Assembly (NCBI RefSeq): GCF_051014685.1
Contig: NW_027478395.1
Coordinates: 1,240,001 to 1,304,000, forward strand
Reading direction: 5' to 3'
DNA from: Ptiloglossa arizonensis
Taxonomy: Eukaryota; Arthropoda; Insecta; Hymenoptera; Colletidae
Length of the DNA stretch: 64,000 bases
The position numbers were made by a program, and so were the translations under genes. The notes beneath the pieces are model-generated. The model was not told the DNA's origin. It saw only the letters and a program-made list of their open reading frames with translations, and ran no database searches. Positions 12,076-23,870 of the stretch are shown piece by piece (position 1 is the first letter of the stretch; the number at the start of each line of letters is the position of its first letter).

Positions 12076-12588
12076 GTTTGAAGCTAAGAAATGGTTGAGA
12101 AGACAACAAATTTTTCGCACTTCTGCTGCTCCAATCGCTTAACCAGAATGGCCTAGTGAGAAAATACACATACCTTTGTAATCGGGCGAGTTTCTACTTT
12201 CAGATATAGTAGGAATTTTTGGGTTTGATCAATCCGTTCGCGAGATGTGGGAGTTTGAAGCTAAGAAATGTTTGAGAAGACAACAAATTTTTCGCACTTC
12301 TGCTCCTCCAAACGCTTAACTAGAATGGCCTAGGGAAAAATACACATACCGTTGTAATCGGGCGAGTTTCTACATTCAGATGTAGTAGGAATTTTTGGGT
12401 TTGGTCAATCCGTTCGCGAGATGTGGGAGTTAGAAGCTGAGAAACGGTTGAGAAGGCAACAAATTTTTCGCACTTCTGCTGCTCCAAACGCTTAATCAGA
12501 ATGGCCTAGGGAAAAAATACACATACCGTTGTAATCGGGCGAGTTTCTACATTCAGACGCAGCAGGAATTTTTGGGTTTGGTCAATCC

Positions 12589-12605
12589 GTTCGCGAGATA
12601 CGGGA
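12589..12605 (+). other. CENP-B-box core match
   Basis: Exact core match, GATACGGG, paralogue of the site at 4990. Confidence 0.6.
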
Positions 12606-13649
12606 GTTTGAAGCTAAGAAATGGTAGAGAAGACAACAAATTTTTCGCACTTCTGCTGCTCCAAACGCTTAACCAGAATGGCCTAGGGAAAAAATACACA
12701 TACCGTTGTAATCGGACGAGTTTCTACTTTCAGATGTAGTAGGATATTTTTGGGTTTGGTCAATCCGTTCGCGAGATGTGGGAGTTTGAAGCTAAGATGT
12801 GGTTGAGAAAACAACAAATTTTTCGCACTTCTGCTGCTCCAATCGCTTAACCAGAATGGCCTAGGGAAAAATACACATGCCGTTGTAATCGGGCGAGCTT
12901 CTACATTCATATGTAATAGAAATTTTTGCGTTTGGTCAATCCGTTCGCGAGATATGGGAGTTGGAAGCTAATAAATGGTTGAGAAGGCAACAAATTTTTC
13001 GCACTTCTGCTGCCCCAAACGCTTAACCAGAACGGCCTAGGGAAAAAATACACATACCGTTGTAATCGGGCAAGTTTCTACATTCAGACGCAGCAGGAAT
13101 TTTTGGGTGTGGTCAATCCGTTCGCGCGATATGGGAGTTTGAAGCTAAGAAATGTTTGAGAAGGCAATAAATTTTTCGCACTTCTGCTGCTCCAAACGCT
13201 TAACCAGAATGGCCTAGGGAAAAATACACATGCCGTTGTAATCGGGCGAGATTCTACTTTCATATGTAATAGAAATTTTTGGGTGTGGTCAATCCGTGCG
13301 CGAGATATGGGAGTTTGAAGCTAAGAAATGCTTGAGAAGGCAACAAATTTTTCGCACTTCTGCTGCTCCAAACTCTTAACCAGAATGGCCTAGGGAAAAA
13401 ATACACATACCGTTGTAATCGGGCGAGTTTCTACATTCAGACGCAATAGGAATTTTTGGGTTTGGTCAATCCGTTCGCGAGATATGGGAGTTGGAAGCCA
13501 AGAAATGGTTGAGAAGGCAACAAATTTTGCGCATTTCAGCTGCTCCAAACGCTTAACCAGAATGGCCTTTGGAAAAAATACACAAACCGTTGTTATCGTA
13601 CGAGTTTCTACTTTCAGACGCAATAGGAATTTTTGGGTTTGGTAAATCC

Positions 13650-13666
13650 GTTCGCGAGATGCGGGA
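13650..13666 (+). other. CENP-B-box core match
   Basis: Exact core match, GATGCGGG, third copy of the 1.54-kb block. Confidence 0.6.
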
Positions 13667-14757
13667 GTTTGAAGCTGAGAAATGGTTGAGAAGGCAACAA
13701 ATTTTTCGCACTTCTGCTGCTCCAAACGCTTAATCAGAATGGCCTAGGGAAAAAATACACATACCGTTGTAATCGGGCGAGTTTCTACATTCAGACGCAG
13801 CAGGAATTTTTGGGTTTGGTCAATCCGTTCGCGAGATATGGGAGTTTGAAGCTAAGAAATGGTTGAGAAGACAACAAATTTTTCGCACTTCTGCTCCTCC
13901 AAAATCTTAACCAGAATGGCCAAGGGAAAAATACACATACCGTTGTAATCGGGCGAGTTTCTACATTCAGACGCAATAGGAATTTTTGGGTTTGGTCAAT
14001 CCGTTCGCGAGATATGGGAGTTGGAAGCAAAGAAATGGTTGAGAAGGCAGCAAATTTTGCGCATTTCAGCTGCTCCAAACGCTTAACCAGAATGGCCTTG
14101 GAAAAAAATACACATAGCGTTGTTATCGTATGAGTTGCTACTTTCAGACGCAATAGGAATTTTTGGGTTTGGTCAATCCGTTCGCGAGATATGGGAGTTT
14201 GAAGCTAAGATATGCTTGAGAAGGCAACAAATTTTTCGCACTTCTGCTGCTCCAAACGCTTAACCTGAATAGCCTAGTGAAAAAATTCACATACCTGTGT
14301 AATCGGGCGAGTTTCTACTTTCAGATATAGTAGGAATTTTTGGGATTGGTCAATCCGTTCGCGAGATGTAGCAGTTTGAAGCTAAGAAATGGTTGAGAAG
14401 ACAACAAATTTTTCGCATTTCTGCTGATCCAAACGCTTAACCAGTATGGACTAGGGAAAAAATACACATACCTTTGTAATTGGGCGAGTTTCTACTTTCA
14501 GATGTAGTAGGAATTTTTGGGTTTGATCAATCCGTTCGCGAGATGTGGGAGTTTGAAGCTAAGAAATGGTTGAGAAGACAACAAATTTTTCGCACTTCTG
14601 CTGCTCCAAACGCTTAACCAGAGTGGCCTAGGGAAAAATGCACATACTGTTGTAATCGGGCGAGTTTCTACATTCAGACGCAGTAGGAATTGTGGGGTTT
14701 GGTCAATCCGTTCGCGAGATATAGGAGTTTGAAGCTAAGAAATGGTTGAGAAGGCAA

Positions 14758-16438
14758 CAAATTTTTCGCACTTCTGTTGCTCCAAACGCTTAATCAGAAT
14801 GGCCTAGTGAAAAAATACACGTACCCTTGTAATCGGGCGAGTTTCTACTTTCAGATGTAGTAGGAATTTTTTGGTTTGGTCAATCCGTTCGCGAGATGTG
14901 GGAGTTTGAAGCTAAGAAATGGTTGAGAAGACAACAAATTTTTCGCACTTCTGCTGCTCCAAACGCTTAACCAGAATGGCCCAGGGAAAAAATACACATA
15001 CTGTTTTAATCGGGCGAGTTTCTACTTTTAGATGTAGTAGGATATTTTTGGGTTTGGTCAATCCGTTCGCGAGATGTGGGAGTTTGAAGCTAAGAAGTGG
15101 TTGAGAAGACAACAAATTTTTCGCACTTCTACTGCTCCAAACGCTTAACCAGAATGGCCTAGGGAAAAAATACACACCGTTGTAATCGGGCGAGTTTCTA
15201 CATTCAGACGCAGCAGGAATTTAGGGTTTGGTCAATCCGTTCGCGAGATATGGGTGTTTGAAGCTAAGAAATGCTTGAGAAGCACACAAATTTTTCGCAC
15301 TTCTGTTGCTCCAAACGCTTAATCAGAATGGCCTAGTGAAAAAATACACGTACCTTTGTAATCGGGCGAGTTTCTACTTTCAGATGTAGTAGGAATTTTT
15401 TGGTTTGGTCAATCCGTTCGCGAGATGTGGGAGTTTGAAACCTAAGAAATGGTTGAGAAGACAACAAATTTTTCGCACTTCTGCTGCTCCAAACGCTTAA
15501 CCAGAATGGCCTAGGGAAAAAATACACATACTGTTGTAATCGGGCGAGTTTCTACTTTCAGATGTAGTAGGATATTTTTGGGTTTGGTCAATCCGTTCGC
15601 GAGATGTGGGAGTTTGAAGCTAAGATGTGGTTGAGAAAACAACAAATTTTTCGCATTTCAGGTGCTCCAAACGCTTAACCAGAATGGCCTTGGGAAGAAA
15701 TACACATGCTGTTGTAATCGGGCGAGCTTCTACTTTCATATGTAATAGAAATTTTTGGGTTTGGTCAATCCGTTCGCGAGATATGGGAGTTGGAAGCTAA
15801 TAAATGGTTGAGAAGGCAACAAATTTTTCGCACTTCTGCTGCCCCAAACGCTTAACCAGAACGGCCTAGGGAAAAAATACACATACCGTTGTAATCGGGC
15901 AAGTTTCTACATTCAGACGCAGCAGGAATTTTTGGGTGTTGTCAATCCGTTCGCGCGATATGGGAGTTTGAAGCTAAGAAATGGTTGAGAAGGCAACAAA
16001 TTTTGCGCATTTCAGGTGCTCCAAACGCTTAACCAGAATGGCCTTGGGAAGAAATACACATACCGTTGTAATCGGGCGAGTTTCTACATTCAGACGCAAT
16101 AGGAATTTTTGGGTTTGGTCAATCCGTTCGCGAGATATGGGAGTTGGAAGCTAAGAAATGGTTGAGAAGGCAACAAATTTTGCGCATTTCAGCTGCTCCA
16201 AACGCTTAACCAGAATGGCCTTGGGAAAAAATACACATAGCGTTGTTATCGTATGAGTGTCTACCTTCAGACGCAATAGGAATTTTTGGGTTTGGTCAAT
16301 CCGTTCGCGAGAAATGGGAGTTTGAAGCTAAGATATGCTTGAGAAGGCAACAAATTTTTCGCACTTCTGCTGCTCCAAACGCTTAACCTGAATAGCCTAG
16401 TGTAAAAATACTGATACCTGTGTAATCGGGCGAGTTTC
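14758..16438 (+). repeat. 1.68-kb block beta, copy 2
   Basis: Second copy of 2560-4240. Private changes include GGCCCAGGG (14979), CTGTTTTAATCG (15001) and GAGAAATGGG (16310). At 16439-16441 the sequence stops following this donor (CTACTTTCAGACATAG expected) and continues as CTACATTCAGACGCAG, the start of block delta. Confidence 0.9.
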
Positions 16439-16440
16439 TA

Positions 16441-16994
16441 CATTCAGACGCAGTAGGAATTGTGGGGTTTGGTCAATCCGTTCGCGAGATATAGGAGTTT
16501 GAAGCTAAGAAATGGTTGAGAAGGCAACAAATTTTTCGCACATCTGCTGCTCCAAACGCTTAACCAGAATGGCCTAGGGAAAAAATACACATACCGTTGT
16601 AATCGGGCGAGTTTCTACATTCAGACGCAATAGGAATTTTTGGGTTTGGTCAATCCGTTCGCGAGATATGGGAGTTGGAAGCCAAGAAATGGTTGAGAAG
16701 GCAACAAATTTTTCGCACTTCTGCTGTCCCAAACGCTTAACCAGAACAGCCTAGGGAAAAAATACACATACCGTTGTAATCGGGCGAGTTTCTACATTCA
16801 GATGTAGTAGGAATTTTTGGGTTTGGTCAATCCGTTCGCGAGATGTGGGAGTTTGAAGCTGAGAAATGGTTGAGAAGGCAACAAATTTTTCGCACTTCTG
16901 CTGCTCCAAACGCTTAATCAGAATGGCCTAGGGAAAAAATACACATACCTTTGTAATCGGGCGAGTTTCTACATTCAGACGCAGTAGGAATTTT
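16441..16994 (+). repeat. 0.55-kb block delta, copy 2
   Basis: Second copy of 8131-8684, joined without any spacer to block beta copy 2. At 16995 the match ends (TTTTTGGG here, TTTTGGGG in the other copy). A short stretch of ordinary monomer (16995-17058) then leads into block zeta copy 2. Confidence 0.88.
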
Positions 16995-17058
16995 TGGGTT
17001 TGGTCAATCCGTTCGCGAGATATGGGTGTTTGAAGCTAAGAAATGCTTGAGAAGCAAA

Positions 17059-17697
17059 CAAATTTTTGCACTTCTGTTGCTCCAAACGCTTAATCAGAAT
17101 GGCCTAGTGAAAAAATACACATACCTTTGTAATCGGGCGAGTTTCTACTTTCAGATGTAGTAGGAATTTTTGGGTTTGTTCAATCCGTTCGCGAGATGTG
17201 GGAGTTTGAAGCTAAGAAATGGTTGAGAAGACAACAAATTTTTCGCACTTCTGCTGCCCCAAACGCTTAACCAGAACGGCCTAGGGAAAAAATACACATA
17301 CTGTTGTAATCGGGCGAGTTTCTACATTCAGACGCAGCAGGAATTTTTGGCTGTGGTCAATCCGTTCGCGAGATATGGGAGTTTGAAGCTAAGACATGTT
17401 TGAGAAGGCAACAAATTTTTCGCACTTCTGCTGCTCCAAACTCTTAACCAGAATGGCCTAGGGAAAAAATACACATACCGTTGTAATCGGGCGAGTTTCT
17501 ACATTCAGACGCAATAGCAATTTTTGGGTTTGGTCAATCCGTTCGCGACATATGGGAGTTGGAAGCCAAGAAATGGTTGAGAAGGCAACAAATTTTGCGC
17601 ATTTCAGCTGCTCCAAAGGCTTAACCAGAATGGCCTTTGGAAAAAATACACATACTGTTGTTATCGTACGAGTTTCTACTTTCAGACGCAATAGGAA
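17059..17697 (+). repeat. 0.64-kb block zeta, copy 2
   Basis: Second copy of 11400-12038. At 17698 it diverges to a monomer reading GGAATATTTGGGTTCGG. That monomer recurs near 18788 at an offset of 1091 bp, which equals six monomers plus the 29-bp excess of the odd unit at 17894-18099. Confidence 0.87.
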
Positions 17698-17893
17698 TAT
17701 TTGGGTTCGGTCAACCTGTTCGCGAGATGTGGGAGTTTGAAGCTAAGAAATGTTTGAGAAGGCAACAAATTTTTCGCACTTCAGCTGCTCCAAACGCTTA
17801 ACCAGAATGGCCTAGGGAAAAAATACACATACCGTTGTAATCGGGCGAGTTTCTACATTCAGACGCTATAGGAATTTTTGGGTTTGGTCAATC

Positions 17894-18099
17894 CGTTCGC
17901 GAGATATGGGAGTTTGAAGCTAAGAAATGCTTGTGAAGGCAACAAATTTTGAAGAAATGGTTGAGAAGACAACAAATTTTTCGCACTTATGCTGCTCCAA
18001 ACGCTTAACCAGAATGGCCTAGGGAAAAATACACATGCCGTTGTAATCGGGCGAGTTTCTACTTTCAGATATAGTAGGAATTTTGGGGTTTGATCAATC
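17894..18099 (+). repeat. Aberrant 206-bp monomer with internal 30-bp duplication
   Basis: The spacing between successive CGTTCGC landmarks is 206 bp here instead of 177. After CTTGTGAAGGCAACAAATTTT (ending 17950) a second GAAGAAATGGTTGAGAAGAC plus ACAAATTTT follows before the usual CGCACTT. The first segment is of the GGCAAC subtype and the second of the GACAAC subtype, so this looks like a slipped or out-of-register join between two monomer types. It is the only large register break I found. Confidence 0.88.
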
Positions 18100-18119
18100 C
18101 GTTCGCGAGATGTGGGAGT

Positions 18120-18674
18120 TTGAAGCTAAGAAATGTTTGAGAAGACAACAAATTTTTCGCACTTCTGCTCCTCCAAACGCTTAACCAGAATGGCCTAGGG
18201 ACAAATACACATACCGTTGTAATCGGGCGAGTTTCTACATTCAGATGTAGTAGGAATTTTTGGGTTTGGTCCATCCGTTCGCGAGATGTGGGAGTTAGAA
18301 GCTGAGAAACGGTTGAGAAGGCAACAAATTTTTCGCACTTCTGCTGCTCCAAACGCTTAATCAGAATGGCCTAGGGAGAAAATACACATACCGTTGTAAT
18401 CGGGCGAGTTTCTACATTCAGACGCAGCAGGAATTTTTGGGTTTGGTCAATCCGTTCGCGAGATATGGGAGTTTGAAGCTAAGAAATGGTAGAGAAGACA
18501 ACAAATTTTTCGCACTTCTGCTGCTCCAAACGCTTATCCAGAATGGCCTAGGGAAAAAATACACATACCGTTGTAATCGTGCGAGTTTCTACTTTCAGAT
18601 GTAGTAGGATATTTTTGTGTTTGGTCAATCCGTTCGCGAGATGTGGGAGTTTGAAGCTAAAATGTGGTTGAGAA
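18120..18674 (+). repeat. 0.55-kb block epsilon, copy 2
   Basis: Second copy of 8897-9451 (offset 9223). Small differences include GGTCCATCCG for GGTCAATCCG (18269) and CGCTTATCCAG for CGCTTAACCAG (18531). Confidence 0.87.
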
Positions 18675-20619
18675 GGCAACAAATTTTGCGCATTTCAGCT
18701 GCTCCAAACGCTTAACCAGAATGGCCTTGGGAAAAAATACACATACCGTTGTTATCGTATGAGTTTCTACTTTCAGACGCAATAGGAATATTTGGGTTCG
18801 GTCAACCTGTTCGCGAGAGGTGGGAGTTTGAAGCTAAGAAATGTTTGAGAAGGCAACAAATTTTTCGCACTTGAGCTGCTCCAAACGCTTAACCAGAATG
18901 GCCTAGTGAAAAAATACACATACCGTTGTAATCGGGCGAGTTTCTACATTCAGACGCTATAGGAATTTTTGGGTTTGGTCAATCCGTTCGCGAGATATGG
19001 GAGTTGGAAGCTAAGAAATGGTTGAGAAGGCAACAAATTTTGCGCACTTCAGCTGCTCCAAACGCTTAACCAGATTGGCCTTGGGAAAAAATACACATAC
19101 CGTTGTTATCGTATGAGTTTCTACTTTCAGACGCAATAGGAATTTTTGGGTTTGGTCAATCCGTTCGCGGGATATGGGAGTTTGAAGCTAAGAAATGCTT
19201 GAGAAGGCAACAAATTTTTCGCACTTCTGCTGCTCCAAACGCTTAACCTGAATAGCCTAGTGAAGAAATACACATACCTGTGTAATCGGGCGAGTTTCTA
19301 CTTTCAGATATAGTAGGAATTTTTGGGATTGGTCAATCCGTTCGCGAGATGTGGCAGTTTGAAGCTAAGAAATGGTTGAGAAGACAACAAATTTTTCGCA
19401 TTTCTGCTGATCCAAACGCTTAACAAGTATGGACTATGGAAAAAATACACATACCTTTGTAATCGGGCGAGTTTCTACATTCAGACGCAGTAGGAATTTT
19501 GGGGTTTGGTCAATCCATTCGCGAGATATAGGAGTTTGAAGCTAAGAAATGGTTGAGAAGGCAACAAATTTTTCGCACTTCTGCTGCTCCAAACGCTTAA
19601 CCAGAATGGCCTAGGGAGAAAACACACATACCTTTGTAATCGGGCGAGTTTCTTCTTTCAGATGTAGTAGGAATTATTGGGTTTGGTCAATCCATTCGCG
19701 AGATGTGGGAGTTTGAAGCTAAGAAATGTTTGAGAAGGCAACAAATTTTTCGCACTTCTGCTGTTCCAAACGCTTAACCAGAATAGCCTAGGGAAAAAAT
19801 ACACATACCGTTGTTATCGTATGAGTTTCTACTTTCAGACGCAATAGGAATTTTTGGGTTTGGTCAATCCGTTCGCGAGATATGGGAGTTTGAAGCTAAG
19901 AAATGCTTGAGAAGGCAACAAATTTTTCGCACTTCTGCTGCTCCAAACGCTTAACCTGTATAGCCTAGTGAAAAAATACACATACCTTTGTAATCGGGCG
20001 AGTTTCTACATTCAGAAGCAGTAGGAATTTTGGGGTTTGGTCAATCCATTCGCGAGATATAGGAGTTTGAAGCTAAGAAATGGTTGAGAAGGCAACAAAT
20101 TTTTCGCACTTCTGCTGCCCCAAACGCTTAACCAGAACGGCCTAGGGAAAAAATACACATACTCTTGTAATCGGGCGAGTTTCTACATTCAGACGCAGCA
20201 GGAATTTTTGGCTGTGGTCAATCCGTTCGCGAGATATAGGAGTTTGAAGCTAAGAAATGTTTGAGAAGGCAACAAATTTTTCGCAATTCTGCTGCTCCAA
20301 ACTCTTAACCAGAATGGCCTAGGGAAAAAATACACATACCGTTGTAATCGGGCGAGTTTCTACATTCAGACGCAATAGGAATTTTTGGGTTTGGTCAATC
20401 CGTTCGCGACATATGGGAGTTGGAAGCCAAGAAATGGTTGTGAAGGCAACAAATTTTGCGCATTTCAGCTGCTCCAAACGCTTAACCAGAATGGCCTTTG
20501 GAAAAAATACACATACCTTTGTAATCGGGCGAGTTTCTACTTTCAGATATAGTAGGAATTTTTGGGTTTGCTCAATCCGTTCGCGAGATGTGGGAGATTG
20601 AAGCTAAGAAGTGTTTGAG
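18675..20619 (+). repeat. Mixed satellite monomers
   Basis: About eleven monomers. They include TTTTGCGCATTTCAGCTGC / GTTGTTATCGTATGAG subtypes near 18685, 19040 and 19810, and ATTTTGGGGTTTGGTCAATCC units with an ATTCGCGAGATATAGG variant (19497 and 20030). The stretch 20140-20510 resembles the zeta block (GGCTGTGGTC, TCGCGACATATGG). No genes or foreign DNA seen. Confidence 0.75.
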
Positions 20620-21817
20620 AAGACAACAAATTTTTCGCACTTCTGCTCCTCCAAACGCTTAACCAGAATGGCCTAGGGAAAAATACACATACCGTTGTAA
20701 TCGGGCGAGTTTCTACATTCAGATGTAGTAGGAATTTTTGGGTTTGGTCAATCCGTTCGCGAGATGTGGGAGTTAGAAGCTGAGAAACGGTTGAGAAGGC
20801 AACAAATTTTTCGCACTTCTGCTGCTCCAAACGCTTAATCAGAATGGCCTAGGGAAAAAATACACATACCGTTGTAATCGGGCGAGTTTCTACATTCAGA
20901 CGCAGCTGGAATTTTTGGGTTTGGTCAATCCGTTCGCGAGATATGGGAGTTTGAAGCTAAGAAATGGTAGAGAAGACAACAAATTTTTCGCACTTCTGCT
21001 GCTCCAAACGCTTAACCAGAATGGCCTCGGGAAAAAATACACATACCGTTGTAATCGGGCGAGCTTCTACATTCATATGTAATAGAAATTTTTGGGTTTG
21101 GTCTATCCGTTCGCGAGATATGGGAGTTGGAAACTAATAAATGGTTGAGAAGGCAACAAATTTTTCGCACTTCTGCTGACCCAAACGCTTAACCAGTTCG
21201 GCCTAGGGAAAAAATACACATACCGTTGTAATCGGGCAAGTTTCTACATTCAGACGCAGCAGGAATTTTTGGGTGTGGTCAATCCGTTCGCGTGATATGG
21301 GAGTTTGAAGCTAAGAAATGTTTGAGAAGGCAATAAATTTTTCGCACTTCTGCTGCTCCAAACGCTTAACCAGAATGGCCTAGGGAAAAAATACACATAC
21401 CGTTGTAATCGGGCGAGTTTCTACATTCAGACGCAGCAGGAATTTTTGGGTTTTGGTCAATCCGTTCGCGAGATATGGGAGTTTGAAGCTAAGAAATGGT
21501 TGAGAAGACAACCCGTTTTTTCGCACTTCTGCTGCTCCAAACGCTTAACCAGAATGGCCTAGGGAAAAATACACATGCCGTTGTAATCGGGCGAGATTCT
21601 ACTTTCATATGTAATAGAAATTTTTGGTTGTGGTCAATCCGTGCGCGAGATATGGGAGTTTGAAGCTAAGAAATGTTTGAGAAGGCAACAAATTTTTCGC
21701 ACTTCTGCTGCTCCAAACGCTTAACCAGAATGGACTAGGGAAAAAATACACATACCGTTGTAATCGGTCGAGTTTCTACATTCAGACGCAATAGGAATTT
21801 TTGGGTTTGGTCAATCC

Positions 21818-21834
21818 GTTCGCGAGATGCGGGA
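21818..21834 (+). other. CENP-B-box core match
   Basis: Exact core match, GATGCGGG, in the first copy of the 8-monomer HOR. It retains CAATCC upstream, whereas the partner at 23234 has TAAATCC. Confidence 0.6.
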
Positions 21835-23233
21835 GTTTGAAGCTAAGAAATGGTTGAGAAGACAACAAATTTTTCGCACTTCTGCTGCTCCAAACGCTTA
21901 ACCAGAATGGCCTACTGAGAAAATACACATACCTTTGTAATCGGGCGAGTTTCTACATTCAGATGTAGTAGGAATTTTTGGGTTTGGTCAATCCGTTCGC
22001 GAGATGTGGGAGTTAGAAGCTGAGAAACGGTTGAGAAGACAACAAATTTTTCGCACTTCTGCTCCTCCAAACGCTTAACCAGAATGGCCTAGGGACAAAT
22101 ACACATACCGTTGTAATCGGGCGAGTTTCTACATTCAGATGTAGTAGGAATTTTTGGGTTTGGTCAATCCGTTCGCGAGATGTGGGAGTTAGAAGCTGAG
22201 AAACGGTTGAGAAGGCAATAAATTTTTCGCACTTCTGCTGCTCCAAACGCTTAATCAGAATGGCCTAGGGAAAAAATACACATACCGTTGTAATCGGGCG
22301 AGTTTCTACATTCAGACGCAGCTGGAATTTTTGGGTTTGGTCAATCCGTTCGCGAGATATGGGAGTTTGAAGCTAAGAAATGGTAGAGAAGACAACAAAT
22401 TTTTCGCACTTCTGCTGCTCCAAACGCTTAACCAGAATGGCCTCGGGAAAAAATACACATACCGTTGTAATCGGGCGAGCTTCTACATTCATATGTAATA
22501 GAAATTTTTGGGTTTGGTCAATCCGTTCGCTAGATATGGGAGTTGGAAACTAATAAATGGTTGAGAAGGCAACAAATTTTTCGCACTTCTGCTGCCCCAA
22601 ACGCTTAACCAGTTCGGCCTAGGGAAAAAATACACATACCTTTGTAATCGGGCAAGTTTCTACATTCAGACGCAGCAGGAATTTTTGGGTGTGGTCAATC
22701 CGTTCGCGCGATATGGGAGTTTGAAGCTAAGAAATGTTTGAGAAGGCAATAAATTTTTCGCACTTCTGCTGCTCCAAACGCTTAACCAGAATGGCCTAGG
22801 GAAAAAATACACATACCGTTGTAATCGGGCGAGTTTCTACATTCAGACGCAGCAGGAATTTTTGGGTTTTGGTCAATCCGTTCGCGAGATATGGGAGTTT
22901 GAAGCTAAGAAATGGTTGAGAAGACAACCCGTTTTTTCGCACTTCTGCTGCTCCAAACGCTTAACCAGAATGGCCTAGGGAAAAATACACAAGCCGTTGT
23001 AATCGGGCGAGATTCTACTTTCATATGTAATAGAAATTTTTGGTTGTGGTCAATCCGTGCGCGAGATATGGGAGTTTGAAGCTAAGAAATGTTTGAGAAG
23101 GCAACAAATTTTTCGCACTTCTGCTGCTCCAAACGCTTAACCAGAATGGACTAGGGAAAAAATACACATACCGTTGTAATCGGGCGAGTTTCTACATTCA
23201 GACGCAGTAGGAATTTTTGGGTTTGGTAAATCC

Positions 23234-23250
23234 GTTCGCGAGATGCGGGA
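23234..23250 (+). other. CENP-B-box core match (rightmost exact one seen)
   Basis: Exact core match, GATGCGGG, in the second copy of the 8-monomer HOR. I found no exact match to its right in the remaining 40 kb. Confidence 0.6.
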
Positions 23251-23870
23251 GTTTGAAGCTAAGAAATGGTTGAGAAGACAACAAATTTTTCGCACTTCTG
23301 CTGCTCCAAACGCTTAACCAGAATGGCCTAGTGAGAAAATACACATACCTTTGTAATCGGGCGAGTTTCTACTTTCAGATATAGTAGGAATTTTTGGGTT
23401 TGATCAATCCGTTCGCGAGATGTGGGAGTTTGAAGCTAAGAAATGTTTGAGAAGACAACAAATTTTTCGCACTTCTGCTCCTCCAAACGCTTAACCAGAA
23501 TGGCCTAGGGACAAATACACATACCGTTGTAATCGGGCGAGTTTCTACATTCAGATGTAGTAGGAATTTTTGGGTTTGGTCAATCCGTTCGCGAGATGTG
23601 GGAGTTAGAAGCTGAGAAACGGTTGAGAAGGCAATAAATTTTTCGCACTTCTGCTGCTCCAAACGCTTAATCAGAATGGCCTAGGGAAAAAATACACATA
23701 CCGTTGTAATCGGGCGAGTTTCTACATTCAGACGCAGCAGGAATTTTTGGGTTTGGTCAATCCGTTCGCGAGATATGGGAGTTTGAAGCTAAGAAATGGT
23801 AGAGAAGACAACAAATTTTTCGCACTTCTGCTGCTCCAAACGCTTAACCAGAATGGCCTAGGGAAAAAAT

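Larger units (their letters stand above)
12449..14775 (+). repeat. 2.3-kb block gamma, copy 2 (contains 1.54-kb block copy 3)
   Basis: Second copy of the block at 4850-7176, offset 7599. It carries the third copy of the opening block at 12726-14265. The right end lies a few bases inside the start of block beta copy 2, so the two duplicated blocks abut or overlap by about 18 bp at 14758-14775, where their donors share sequence. Confidence 0.92.
20620..23870 (+). repeat. 8-monomer higher-order repeat, 1416-bp period, 2.3 copies
   Basis: The offset is exactly 1416 bp (8 x 177) throughout. Paired markers are CGCAGCTGGAAT (20901 and 22317), CCAGTTCGGCC (21194 and 22610), GACAACCCGTTTTTTCGC (about 21508 and 22924) and GGACAAATACAC (22094 and 23510). 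Copy 1 is about 20620-22035 and copy 2 about 22036-23451. A partial third copy continues to about 23870, where CCTCGGG becomes CCTAGGG and the subtype changes. This is the cleanest integer-period HOR in the left half. Confidence 0.92.

Noticed and set aside
21500..22940. ACCCGTTTTTTCGC read as a reverse-strand CENP-B core
   Set aside because: It has CCCG followed by a T at the right spacing but lacks the required CGAA at the other end, so it fails the core pattern.
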